DNA of 64,000 bases from Calycina herbarum (lineage: Eukaryota; Ascomycota; Leotiomycetes; Helotiales; Pezizellaceae), in the NCBI GenBank assembly GCA_001414485.1, contig LLEY01000122.1, positions 124,001-188,000 of the forward strand, read 5' to 3'. Below are positions 23,781-34,897 of this stretch, piece by piece. How positions within the stretch are numbered: the stretch's first letter is position 1; each line of letters begins with the position of its first letter. The notes beneath the pieces were generated by a model. It was not told the DNA's origin. It searched no databases and saw only the letters and a list, made by a program, of their open reading frames with translations. Position numbers and translations under genes: made by a program.

Positions 23781-24282
23781 GATTGGCCATGACGGGTTCA
23801 TGAGCGAGGCGGTGGTTGTGGAGGAAGTGTATCTTGGGTTTAGGTCGTAGTGTCTGAAACAAATTGCATTATCCCCTGTCAATATTTAGTAATTTTCCTG
23901 TAAAAGATCACTAGTCATATCACTTTCTCCGTGATTTCTTATATTTTTCGACTATAGTAGCCATCTCTTCTGTAAATGCAAGGGCATCCAGAGCATCCAT
24001 GATCCACCAGTTAATATTCTTTCCAGTAATTATAGGAAGAACTGGGTTCCTTTGAGGTTTTTTGTCCACTTACAAGGACCGCCTGTGAAGATGAGATATT
24101 CCTTTCCCATCTAGTGGTGAATATGATTTTGAGGAGTATTCCATTCACTACACCGACGTCAATTTTATGTTCTCCGCTATTTAATCTTGACAACCTTCTA
24201 AAGAATCTCTTTTTAAATTCGAACGTCAACTTCGACATCACAATCCTACTCCAGCAACCGCCATCAAGTTACCTACATCAAG

Positions 24283-26261
24283 ATGTCGTCCGCAGAGAAA
24301 CGAGACATGTTGATCAACGACCCGGTCCCCGCCGAAAACAGCCTACCGCCCGTTCCGCCTAATATCAACTGTTATGTTCCTCTCGAAGTCAAGCTTTCTA
24401 GTGCTCAGGGTAACGACACAGATACTAAGACAATGGGGGTCTTTATCATGAAGGCTGTCGAGGAAGGCGCGTTGGTTTACCAGGGCGAAAAGCCTGCATT
24501 GACTACGGTTGTTTACATGATATTACGAGTTGTGAATTTAGCTAATGTCATTTTGCAGGTTACTCTTACGAATGAAACCTGCGACAATTGCTGGAAGATG
24601 AAGATTCCATATCCTGTACCAGAGGGGATGTAAGTCATTCTCTACTGTCTTGTATTTAATCGGAAGTTATGCATTTAGGACACGACATTCCGTGAGTTTC
24701 GAGAATTATACTGATCGCGACCTCTGGATAGTGGACCATACAGTAACACAATATCTTCTTCAATGGCTGATACATTTGGCGCCAATCCTACGAGCAACCT
24801 TCATTCTTGCAAAGGCTGCAAGGTTTATACTTATTGCGATAAGGTAAAATCCTACTCTTATTCACCAAATATACTCGTTAAAAACTAATTTCTCCACAGG
24901 ATTGCCAGAAATCAGCATGGAAACACCATCACAAATACGAATGCAAAGCGCTCGCAGCAGCAATTCCTGTCTTGAACGACCCCGGATTCAAGACTCCTGA
25001 GTGGATCAAATTTCAATTCATGGCGCGCAGAAAGAGATTCTTGATCAGGTTGATTCAGATGCGAATCAACAGCAAGATTCCAGATGATGAATGGTCTAGA
25101 ATTAAATCGCTACCATCTTTCGATCACACGTCATTGGCAAAAAATCCAGATTTGAAATCGTGCTTGCTGGATGTGGGGAATGCGACTGGTATTACACTTT
25201 CTTTTGAGGAGTGGCGCGGAATCCATAATATGGTAGGCGTCTCTTTACAAGAAAACACAGTTTAGTTGAATGCTGATACGGTCATAACAGATTCAAAACA
25301 ATGAGCGTATTCTTCGTGTCCCTTTGCTAGAGGGAATGCGGCCTATGGTTCCCCGACATAATAACCCACATGATGCAGTGTTGGCACTAGATTCATTTAC
25401 ATCATCCATCGCTCATTCATGTACTCCCAACTGCTGGATTCTTTTCCAAAGCGGAAAGCTTCAGCTTCGCGCCCTACGAAATATTCAGAAGGACGAAGAG
25501 TTGACCATGAACTGGATATGGCAAGTACCAAGTTACCTATCTCGTCGAAAGGATCTGAAGACGATTTTTGACATCAAGTGTCGCTGTGCTCTCTGCCTTA
25601 GAGGCCCAAGCCCCTTGGAGTTGAACAGCCCACTACTATCAGAAGCTCTGCGACTCGCCAGACCACATCCCGCCGATAAACATTCCCAACAAATTCTCGA
25701 TATTGAGAGAGTCATTAAGGTTATTGAAAAAACTTATGGCTTGGGGCCGTACATGCTTTGTCCACTTCATCAAAAATTGGGAGAATTGTATTTTAGCCAG
25801 GGAAATATGGTTCAAGCACTAAAGCTCTTCTTGAAAATTAGGTTCCTTCTTCTTCCCACACAAGAAGAAGCCCCAACTACGATAAACAAAACAATCTCAC
25901 TTACAGACTCAGTGTCCTCTCTCCAAACGGTCCTCACAATCCTCCCATCATTATGTACCAGACTGAAAATATTCCTATTCATGGACACAATCGAATGCGG
26001 TTGCTATTAAACTTTCAATCGGTGCTGGCTAGGAATATGGAAAGATGCTACGGTGTGGAATCTCAGGCAGCAAAATTTGTACAGTGCGATTTATTCAGAA
26101 GCCTTGACGTCGCCGGGGATGGGCTCAAGAGCAATAGGGTTCTTATTGGATGGTCGCCGTTGGAGGGAAATGCGGAAGCGAGACGGGAGTTCGTGGAGGA
26201 TGCTAATAAGATGTTGCGCTGGGCTGGCTTGGAGGCTGTTACTGAGAAAGAGATTCTGTGA
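24283..26261 (+). pseudogene. SET/MYND (SMYD-like) protein, copy 2, with an apparent frameshift
   Basis: Paralogue of the gene just upstream. Exons are about 24283-24507 (or 24510), 24559-24629, 24732-24843, 24900-25232 and 25291 onward. The first intron is weak (GTTGTT or GTTTAC donor, length a multiple of three, no stop), so it could be retained. MYND ligands are complete: CDNC, CKGC, YC, DC and KHHHKYEC. The SET part has AHSCTPN, LRNIQKDEELTMNW and KCRCALC. Near 25935-25955 the reading frame changes: the last exon reads to about TILP, but the homologous continuation (MYQTENIPIHG through MLRWAGLEAVTEKEIL to the stop at 26261) is in another frame. The only alternative is a 32-bp intron, too short for a fungus. 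I therefore call it broken by an indel, or a sequencing error. Confidence 0.75.
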
Positions 26262-26608
26262 CGCCTTATAGTTAGTGCATTGGGTGGAGTTGTTGTTTGG
26301 AGGTCAAAAATACTTTCCGATCTGGTAGACGGCCATTCTGTTAGCGCTATGACAGCTGTATTCTCCATTCAAGCTTTCCGCCAGTGATTGACGAGCAATA
26401 AAAGGTCGAGTCACCAAACGAGGGGAGCTAGATGAGTTAGTACAGTAAGTGGAACCCTTAGCTCTAAACTAGCCCAGTCTTGTGGACCACGCCCTATTCA
26501 ACAATTCAAGACTCCCCTTGAAAATAATCCCATACTTCCCATTTGAATAACGAACACTCATTAAAACCAAAATCACCACACCTCTCAATAAATCCCCCAG
26601 CCTCCAAA
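26262..26608. other. Intergenic
   Basis: Short gap between the SET pair and the protease-like gene. The segment 26500-26608 is C/A-rich and probably the leader of the next gene. Confidence 0.4.
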
Positions 26609-28378
26609 ATGCACCACAAAGGAATCAAAGTGATCCGGAGGAAGTTCCTTCCCAACACAACATCGGACCAATACGATCCAACCACTGGAATATCAACAAT
26701 TGAATACCACACCACCTCCAAAGATCCATGGCGCATCGCCGCCGGCAACGAAATCCCCATCCCTTAGCCCTACGATCGCCAACACAGTCTCAGCTTAACA
26801 GAAACCCACGAAACCCTCCTCCGAGAAAAATACAAGCCCCTCATCAAAGCCCAGAATATCCGTCTTGAAGCCATTTCCATGAGCAACCGTTGTGTAAAAG
26901 GAACCAATAACCTTCGCGATACCCTGGCAATCTATGTTCGTGAGGGGACCAGGGATCGCACTGGTTGGAAATAGCTTGTTACAAAGATCAAAAGGATTGT
27001 CGATGAGGAGATGAAAACGAGTGGGTTGGAACTTGATATTGCTGTTGAGATTGAGGGGCATTCTTCTTACAGGGATTTATCGAGTATTATTGAACCCGGG
27101 TCCGAGGCTCATAAGGTATGTTTGGAGATTGAGGAAGTGGTTTATGAGCAGGTTAAGAAGAGTTGTCCTTTGTGGACGTCGATATCTTACCACCTGCGCG
27201 GCCCATCCTCTATCTGGCCCCACGGAGAACGAAAGCCAACACTTATGATGGGCGTCCCTCCTGGGACCAGGAATAATTGGTGCAAAGTCGAAGAATTGGG
27301 TATCGAAATTCTTCCAGGCTCACCGGAACTCTTGGATCAAGCCCAAATTGAGGAATCTTTTGCATGGAAGGACAGGTATCTCAATAACAGACATCTTGTT
27401 GGTCCTAGGTGGCAAGGAGATTTCGATGGAGAGCCAAAGAATTCTTCTTCTATTGGTGCGCGTGGATCGAAAATAGGAAGTGGCACTCTTGGGGTTTGGG
27501 TTTATTTCCAAGCGGCTGGAAGCACAGAGAAGCAACTTTGTTTCATTACTACTTATGATGTTGTTGCTGATGGAGATTTGGAAAATAAGGGGTCTAATGA
27601 TGAGTTTGGAATTGGATTAGATGGCCTCCCCATTCTCAGGGACATCATTATTGACTTTCCAGCACCACTCGATCTAGCGGATACGAAAAAGGAAGATCAG
27701 GAAGACGTCGAGGTAGGGGTAAATTTCGCAGAGGTGAGCGAGAAGGTGTTGAAGTTGATGGATGAAATTGCCGCATCCGGAGGGATTGGACAAGTCATCC
27801 ATGCTTCAGGTGTGCGGAAGAATTCTCAGGACCATCGTATGAATTGGGCCTTGGTAAAAATACGAGATCAAAACGTAAGACTCCATTCCCTCTTCCCCTC
27901 TATTTTCCTTCCAAGTGCTGCACAGCACATATTAACAACCACCCAGCTTCTCCCCGAAAATAAACCACCACCGGCAGGGTGTCGTGGGGGCATCAACGCT
28001 GAACATCCCTACGTTTACTACGATCCAAAACCTGACGACAAAATCACCAAGATATCTCCCCTGGGACAAGGAACATGGGTGATCAAAGATCAGGCGGGGT
28101 TTATTCCCCGCGGACAAGTAAATGCGATGTACAGTAGAGCGAAATTGGCGGATGGGAGTGAGACTAGAGAGTGGGAAGTTATGTGTTTACCAAGAGATGG
28201 TAGTGGGATGTATGTGGAAAGGGGAGAAGGTGGAGCTATGCTTGTTAATAGAAAACTTGAGTGGGTTGGTATGGTATGGGGGAGTTCGGGGATTGGGGGT
28301 GGTGCCTTGGTTATGGATGCTGGGGAGATTTTGGAGGATGTGGAGGCGAGAACTGGGGGGACGGTGTCTCTTGTTTGA
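26609..28378 (+). pseudogene. Protease-fold-like protein with two in-frame TAG codons
   Basis: A single frame runs from ATG 26609 to the stop at 28378 (589 residues) except for TAG at codon 53 (26765-26767) and codon 122 (26972-26974). Both stand where CAG would fit, the typical RIP or deamination change. The C-terminal part, with EGGAMLVN, LEWVGMVWGSSGIGGGALVM and a final EILEDVEARTG, resembles the end of chymotrypsin-fold (PA clan) proteins found in fungal multidomain proteins, where a GDSG motif holds the serine. Here the position reads GEGGA, so the nucleophile seems lost even in the ancestor. A downstream ATG at 27011 could still give a 455-residue N-terminally shortened product. The protease link is an inference from the motif layout. 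Confidence 0.65.
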
Positions 28379-28607
28379 TGTCTAGGCTCACCAGGCTATG
28401 TAATCAAAGGTTCATGGTAGCTGTGGAGGAAAATTGAGGAGAAGGCACCAGGTTTAATACTCCAAGATATTACTTATTGGGTGCTTGATTCTAAAATACA
28501 ACAAACGAAACTACAAGTCTTCAAATTCGCCTCCGCAGTTCCTTTATGTGCTATCAAATGCGACGTTCTTCCTCCCACTTACCACCCCAGGGCTTGCTTT
28601 AGTGTTC

Positions 28608-28802
28608 TCAGCCGCGCCCTTTTTTTTCATTCGTAGCTTTCATTTCTGCGTTCTGCTTCGCTTGTTGTTCACAAGCCTGCTCTAAAGCTTCAGAGAAGTC
28701 GAATTCGAATTCCGCGCTCTGAGGGGATGGAATTATTCTCATTCCCAATCTGACTGCTCCTCCTAGCTGTTGGTTGGTTTTGTTTTTTGTTGATTCGGGC
28801 AT
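28608..28802 (-). CDS. Small charged minus-strand ORF, 64 residues, doubtful
   Basis: ATG at 28802 to a stop at 28608. The sequence is hydrophilic with a helix of Glu/Ala/Gln/Lys (EALEQACEQQAKQNAEM) and a Lys-rich end. It is listed because two further small charged minus-strand ORFs (29071-29418, 30732-31025) lie nearby and have similar character. No domain and no splice evidence. Confidence 0.25.
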   Translation of the reverse strand: MPESTKNKTNQQLGGAVRLGMRIIPSPQSAEFEFDFSEALEQACEQQAKQNAEMKATNEKKGRG

Positions 28803-29070
28803 CTTGAAAGAATTGGTTGGGAATATGAGATGGTTTATCAAGCACTTGGGTTTCACACCACGAGCTTGACTTGCTGCTAAATACCCTTTTTTCTACAAAG
28901 GATGTGTTCGACGGAAATTGATTGGCGAGTTCTTATTAGGAACCAACCAACCAACAACCAACAAAGTACTAACATTTGAAGAGAACCTTTGAACGCCTCA
29001 GCAAATTGGAACACCTTATTAGGTAACTGGTGGTGAAATCAAAATCTCTGAATGAGACTAAATTAAACCA

Positions 29071-29418
29071 CTACTCTTTCATTTCACCTCTCTCCACCGC
29101 CCCCTTGCCACTCTTAACTTCTAACCCATCTGCACATTCCTCATTACATTTCTCTTCTCCCTTTCCTGTGTTAATTGCTTGGATCTCTTCATCATGCATA
29201 TCAGTCTCTCCCCACCGAGTTTCTCCAATTATAAACTCGACTATTTTCAGCGGCTGCTCAACAACTGAATTCCCCTTCCCACACTCGTTATTCTCTCTAT
29301 GCCTTTCAAATGCACAAGAACTTTCTTCATTTTCAGGTTCAATAGAATTCTTGTGTTTTGCAGAAGAACAAGGTTGATTTTCCTTCTCGGGTTCAATAAT
29401 ATCCAGAGCTTTCACCAT
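29071..29418 (-). CDS. Small acidic minus-strand ORF, 115 residues
   Basis: True ATG at 29418, stop at 29071. The protein is rich in Glu, Lys, Asn and Gly and has four cysteines (SSC, CGKG, KCNEEC), without a signal peptide. The start codon lies inside the 8-bp target site duplicated by the hAT-like element directly upstream, so that insertion separates the ORF from its former upstream sequence. On the far side, a frame ending PQEW (about 30170-30023) stops just after the junction. It could be an orphan gene cut off from its promoter or first exon, or a chance frame. Confidence 0.35.
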   Translation of the reverse strand: MVKALDIIEPEKENQPCSSAKHKNSIEPENEESSCAFERHRENNECGKGNSVVEQPLKIVEFIIGETRWGETDMHDEEIQAINTGKGEEKCNEECADGLEVKSGKGAVERGEMKE

Positions 29419-29421
29419 TCC

Positions 29422-30022
29422 CAGACTTGAGCGCCGATACGATATTTATCGTAAATATCGCGATATATATCATCGGATCACTTGAATCCGACACGATTAT
29501 CGTCGTAAAAAAAAGTGACGATAACCGATTAAATATCGGATTTTTGACGCTAGTGCTCTATAGTACTAAATAAATATCTGTCACGTACAAAATTGGGTTG
29601 AAAACGCTCTAAGGAGTCTTGTATTAGGAGGTGAAAACTCTGCTATATGTACGGGGAAAATGGGGTGTCATGTGACCTCATTTTCTCGTGACAATATCAC
29701 ATGACTTATATTTATCTGAAAACTATATTTTCTACTTATTTAAATCTTACTTTTTCTATTAATATAAAAAAGCTTCTTAAATATATAACTTATACTACTT
29801 CTGTAACTTAAAAGGTCTTAATATATATATTTAGAAAACATGTGACTCTATATTTATATTTAGATAAAGCCTTCCTATTGGCTCTCGACCGGATTAACTA
29901 TTTCCAGCCGATTATCGATTACTTATCGTCATCGTCGATATATCATCGTAATATTCTATACGATACGATTATCCTCGTATACCCCCCCGATATGCCACCG
30001 GTAATATCGGTGCCCAAGTCTG
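29422..30022. mobile_element. 601-bp hAT-type non-autonomous element with 8-bp target duplication
   Basis: The ends are CAGACTTGAGCGCCGATA (left) and, read inward from the right, CAGACTTGGGCACCGATA: 16 of 18 match, and CAG is the classic hAT terminus. ACCATTCC stands directly on both sides (29414-29421 and 30023-30030), the 8-bp duplication expected for hAT transposases. The interior has CGATA-rich, self-complementary ends around an AT-rich core and no transposase, so it was mobilised in trans. Confidence 0.88.
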
Positions 30023-30731
30023 ACCATTCCTGCGGAAAATTTGCTTTCCAAATGCCTATCTGTTTGAATTGGTGAAGATGGCCGAGGTCCGAATTCGGAA
30101 TTCCTGATCTGGTTTTTATATCAGTTGGAGAAGGAACGGCATTTCCCTCTGGTGCCTTTGAGTTCCACATCTGGAGAAAGGCTGCAATAACGGAATGCTT
30201 ACAAAAGAATATGAAAAGAAAAAGAAGAGTTGCAATAACGGGGTAAAATCTTATACGCGAGAGCTCCACAGAGAAACTGGTGATGTTTTACGATTGGCGA
30301 CGGTTAGAGAAGCACAAACCAACATAGAACTAACCCGTCACACCTATAAAGAGGTCAAACAACCATTAAGACCGAGAAGCTTAAAGTTAAGAACTCGACA
30401 GAGCTGGAGGTAATGCAACATAATCAAGGTAAAGACGGTAGCTTAGAAACAAAAATTGGTGAACGAGTATGAAGGGCTAAGAAAGACTTGTACGAAACAA
30501 GCTTATACTCTGAAAGGAAACATATTCCGACAGATTTGGTGTTGTCTCACCACATTCATTAGTTAAGAGATAGAAGTATCAGTGAAGTGTTGCTCAATAT
30601 ACAACATACTCTCATTTCAGGCCATCATTAAAATATCTTTAAATAACTCCAGGTGTAATCAATTAAAAACACTCGCTAAAGGAATTCAAATTTAAAACTC
30701 CTAAATAAAGCACTTATTCTCCAACCTCCTC

Positions 30732-31025
30732 CTATCCCTGTTTTTCTCCCTCTTGTCCTCCCTTAACTTTCTCTACCTTACTCTCAGTCCTCCCTTGCCT
30801 TGCTTCCTTCCCCTTCTTAAGCGCCTTTTGAATATTTTCATTCAACTTTTTAACTTCCTCCTCATTAATAAAAGATAGTGGTATCCCACGAGGATGTTCT
30901 TTCTCTCCCACTTTTTCATTGTTGGCTGTAGAGGTATCAGAGTTCGTCTCGTTTTCAGGGAATTTGATATTAGGTGCTGTTATTGTCTGATCATTTGTCT
31001 GGGGAGCTGTTGAGTTCGACGACAT
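30732..31025 (-). CDS. Small hydrophilic protein, 97 residues, orphan
   Basis: ATG at 31025 and stop at 30732, uninterrupted. The N-terminal half is Ser/Thr/Asn/Pro-rich, followed by a charged amphipathic helix (EEVKKLNENIQKALKKG) and a Lys/Glu/Gly-rich tail. There is no signal peptide or known motif. It lies about 200 bp from the left end of the Fot-like element at 31229, with its promoter side facing that transposon. Confidence 0.4.
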   Translation of the reverse strand: MSSNSTAPQTNDQTITAPNIKFPENETNSDTSTANNEKVGEKEHPRGIPLSFINEEEVKKLNENIQKALKKGKEARQGRTESKVEKVKGGQEGEKQG

Positions 31026-32440
31026 TTTAGGAGATATGCTTGGAAAAATGCTTAGTTGTGTTCGAGGTGGCTTACCAAGGAAATGGAGTTCCAAAAGCAT
31101 TATGCTAAATTATATACTTGCCCCTGTACAAAGAAATTTGTTCTGGTATGTTTTATCTAACAATTATATGCCGATTTCACTAATTTCTCGGACTTTGTAG
31201 AATAATTATTCAATTCACCAATTATATAACGTGGTTTATCACCGAGTGGCGCACTTTCCCCTACTTTACTACCTACCAACTTTAATACACGTTTTCTCAA
31301 CAACTAACCATGGAAATCCAAACCTAAGAAGCACGAATTATCCTAGCTATCGAGGCTATTCGAACATCTAAAAAACTTAGTCGTCGCTCTGCTATAAAAA
31401 TCTACAAAGTCTCTAAAACAACACTTTAACATAGAATAGCTAGCCGAACCTATCGCCTCGAAACCAAACCTAATTGTTATAAATTAAACGACTTAGAGGA
31501 GGAGACACTTGTTCGATATATACTTGATCTAGATATAAGAGGATTTACGCCCCGACTAGCTAGTATAGAAGATATAGCGAATTATATCCTTAAATTATAG
31601 AGAGGAAAACGCGTTAGTAAGGTCTAGGTATATCGATTTATATAATATCGACTAGAATTAAAGACGTGTTTTAATCGCGTTTACGACTTTTAAAGAGCCT
31701 TATATAAAGATCTAGAGCTTATTAGCACGTGGTTTCAACTTATAGAGAATATAAGAGTAAAATATAGTATTTTAAACAACGACTTTTATAACTTTAATAA
31801 GACAGGGTTTATAATAGGAATTATCTACCTAGTAATAGTTATAACTCGTGCTAATCGACGTAGTAGAGGTAAAGCAGTTTAGCCTAGTAATCGGGAATAA
31901 GCTATAATAATTACTTATATTAATAGCGAGAGTTAAGACGTGCCTCCGTTTTTAGTAGTTTAAGAGAAGAATTATCTCGCGAATTAGTATACTAAGGGCG
32001 GCCTCCTATACGACTAGATTATTAAACCTATAAGTAATAGATAGACTAATAATAAGACAGGCTTAGAATAGCTATAACATTTCGATAAATATACTCGTAG
32101 TTATACGAAAGAGCTATATCGAATACTAGTATTAGATAGGTATAAGAGTTATAAATCAGCTATATTTTAAGAGTATTATAAAGCTAATAATATTATTACT
32201 CTTTACCTACCTCCTTATTCCTCTTATTTAACCTAGCTACTCGATATTAAGTGTTTTAGTATTCTTAAACATATATATAAGCGTTAAATTAAGACCTTTA
32301 TTAAAGCTTATATTAACTATATTACTAAGGTCGAGTTCTTTTTAGCCTTTTACATAGCTTATAAGTAATTAATAATAACTTAAAACGCCTAGGCTAGATT
32401 CTACGGAGCTAGCTTAGTACCTTTTAATCCCTAGGCTATA

Positions 32441-34292
32441 ACGTGTTTCACAAGCGAGTCGCCTACACAAGCGAGTCGCCCACTTTTTCAACCTAGTGTT
32501 ATTATAATACAAAATACTCAACACTATACAAAGTTATTATTACTATAGAAGCTATCTAGTATTCTTTAGAACTTTCGCTATCTTCTATATCTAATATTTC
32601 TGCCTAACAAGTACGAGAATTATACCTAGTTTTACTACAACGGCTATAGTACCTGTCTACGCGAACTCTCTTCCTAGACTCTTCACCTTGTTTCTGGCCA
32701 CTATTTTCCTTAGATGTAATTAAATCAGCTACGTCGCCTACTATTAATGTCTCTTAACTCTTAATATACTTCCTCTTACGACTTTTACGCTTAGTTATAG
32801 CCTCAGTTATTATACAAAGACTAGTAATTTCCTTACGTATTAATACTATATTATACATCACCCTAGTTAAGCCTTTTTCGAGTTAATTAAGAGACTGAAT
32901 AATAGAACTAGGTAACGAGTCTTAATATCTTTAAATCCGATCTCGAATAAGCGTTGATTAAGCTATTATTTCGTATACGTTATTTAGTGTTTTAGGTGTT
33001 TATAGAGTGTCTTCTAGTATTGTTAGTGTTAGTGTACGAAGCCTTAAATCAAGCTTTAATAACACAGCTTCTAGGCTATGTAGGACTAGCCTAGCCCCTT
33101 TAAAACTCGCGTAGATGTTATCTTTTATAAATGCTTTATAAAAAGCTGCTTTAAACACGAGAAGAAAGGTTTCTTTAGTAATATAATTAACATGATTCCG
33201 TGCTAAGCCTAATATCTTAGCTCTATACGCTCGCTTTAATAGCGAGAAGTAGACTATATTAAGCGGCTATAGTAGGTGCGATGAGTATAGAGGTATATAG
33301 AGGGTAATAATGTTTAAGTCTTTATAGAGTTACTAGAATTTAAGCGAGTTATAGCTTTTATAACCATTAACAATTAATAAACGATATCCTCCTATACTTT
33401 ATACCTTTATATGCTTATTAAAATGCTTTAACTATGTAACTCTAAGCTTATTATTTATCTAGCCGTTATTGCTAACCTCAATTACCTAATCGTATAGTAT
33501 ATATATATCTTAGTACTAGGTAGAAATAAGTACTTTGCCTACGAATATAATAAATAGCAGGATTGCCCATCCTGTTACGTTAACTCCCTAAATAACTATA
33601 ACCTACTCGCGATTACCTAGCTAAACTTGCTTTCGCTTCCCACGCGTTTCTAAGCTTGTAATAACAAGTTAGGACGAAATAACTCCTATTATAAAGCCAC
33701 TTTCGTCAAAGTTATAAATATCCTTATCTTAAATACCATATTTCTCTTTAATAGACTATATAAGCGTAAACTATAGGCTAATAACTCGCGGATCCTTAGT
33801 TAAAGCTCGCTAACGATCGTATAAACGACTCTATCGAGTTTTAAGCTTAGGTATACGTTTTATAAAGTTATCTGGCCAGTTCCTACCTATAGGCTTTCCG
33901 TCGCGCTCTCTTAGTAGATTGTTGGCTATATCTCGTACTATATCCCTTATAGGCGAAAACCCTCGCAAATCTAACTCTAATATATATCTGACTATTGCCT
34001 CCTCCTCTGGCTTTGTAAGCTTTTTCGAATTAGGCTGGCAATCGCGTCGTAAGGGCTTTCCAGTGCGTCGATCGGAGAGAGTCTTTTAAGGAATATGGTA
34101 AATCTTTATAGCGCTTCGTTCAGTTAATGACGCGTTGTTTTCGAGTTCTTAGGTTACTAAAATGATATTAGCTTCTTAAGAAGGTAATTAAACGTTGTAG
34201 TGTTAAGCTATTATGATTTAAAGGTGGTATATGGTACGCGACGAGGAAAGTGGGCGACCCGCTTGTGTGGGCGACTCGCTTGTGAAACACGT
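32441..34292 (-). mobile_element. Second Fot-like transposon (element B) nested in element A
   Basis: Terminal inverted repeats of about 45 bp begin ACGTGTTTCACAAGCGAGTC at both ends and contain an internal duplicated CAAGCGAGTCGCC block. TA stands on both sides (32439-32440, 34293-34294). It is 1852 bp long and opposite in orientation to element A. Its ends and protein differ from A and C, so it is another family. Confidence 0.93.
32560..34140 (-). pseudogene. DDE transposase of element B, dead
   Basis: Read on the minus strand: SAIKIYHIP, RDCQPNSKKLTKPEEEAIV, RYILELDLRGFSP, NWPDNFIKR, KYGI, then the intact first catalytic block IYNFDESGFIIGVI, VTSLETRGKRKQV and GWAILLFIIF. These are typical of Fot1-like transposases with HTH_Tnp_Tc5 and DDE_1 domains. 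At least a dozen stops interrupt it, mostly TAG at former CAG/TGG. Unlike A and C it keeps the first Asp. The boundaries are approximate. Confidence 0.88.
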
Positions 34293-34814
34293 TAATATTA
34301 AAGCTTAATATCTAATTATAAACTCCTATACTTAGTAAGCGCCGTAGGGCTAAAAAGACTCGGGTCTGTTAAGGAGGTACACTTACTATAGAGGATATAT
34401 AGGACGTATTAGCTCAAAAGGAGGTAGAGGAACAGGCTCGACGCGATAAGCGTTCTAAGAGGGGTAGGCAAAATGAGGGGCAAACCTCTAGACGACGGTA
34501 TAGCACTTATAGAAAGACTGGTTATAATATACGAACTTGTTAAGAGGTTATAGATGTATCTAGTTTATTAGATTCCGAGTAGTTTTAATTAATATTATTT
34601 ATTGTAGTTGATTAATCTGATATTAAAGTAGTAGGGTAGGGGGAAAGTGCGCTACTCGGTGATAAACCACGTTATATAAAGTTAAATATAAGGTTATTAC
34701 CACATTTTATAGTATAAGCGTCCCAACCATAACATGCTTGTGACCTATTTAGAACTTATATGTAATTGAAAGAAAGCATTTCTAGGATCGGTGACAGGAG
34801 GATAATACGGAGAC

Positions 34815-34897
34815 TACAAGGGCAGGTATGTACTGAGTGCCGCGGCTGGCAGCGCTCGGCCCCCTCTCGCGGCACTCAGTACATACCTGCCCTTGTA
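34815..34897. repeat. 83-bp palindrome with perfect 30-bp arms
   Basis: Arms 34815-34844 and 34868-34897 are exact reverse complements (starting TACAAGGGCAGGTATGTACT) around a 23-bp GC-rich loop. The outer TA may be a target duplication, making this a very small TA-type MITE. Transcribed, it would fold into a strong hairpin. Confidence 0.92.

Larger units (their letters stand above)
31310..34590 (+). pseudogene. DDE transposase of element A (Tc5-HTH/DDE_1 type), dead
   Basis: From ATG 31310 the frame reads MEIQT-stop-EARIILAIEAI, the usual start of Fot1-like transposases. An HTH region (RSAIKIYKVSKTTL), RGFTPRL, a D-to-N changed first catalytic block (FNKTGF), LVLDRYKSYKS (second Asp block) and LPPYSSYL follow. 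After the nested insertion the C-terminal charged tail continues at about 34295-34590 (QARRDKRSKRGRQNE). Many TAG codons replace CAG or TGG, and the first Asp codon appears changed GAC to AAC; both are RIP changes. It cannot make transposase. Confidence 0.9.
31229..34672 (+). mobile_element. Fot1/pogo-type DNA transposon (element A), RIP-mutated and interrupted
   Basis: Terminal inverted repeats of about 34 bp, both reading ACGTGGTTTATCACCGAGTR inward with one or two mismatches, flanked by TA (31227-31228, 34673-34674). It carries a plus-strand transposase pseudogene and is split by element B at 32441. Without B it is about 1.6 kb. Confidence 0.93.

Noticed and set aside
25934..25965. 32-bp GT-AG intron that would repair SET copy 2
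   Set aside because: Far shorter than the 46-102 bp introns of the pair and below the usual fungal minimum; a frameshift is simpler.
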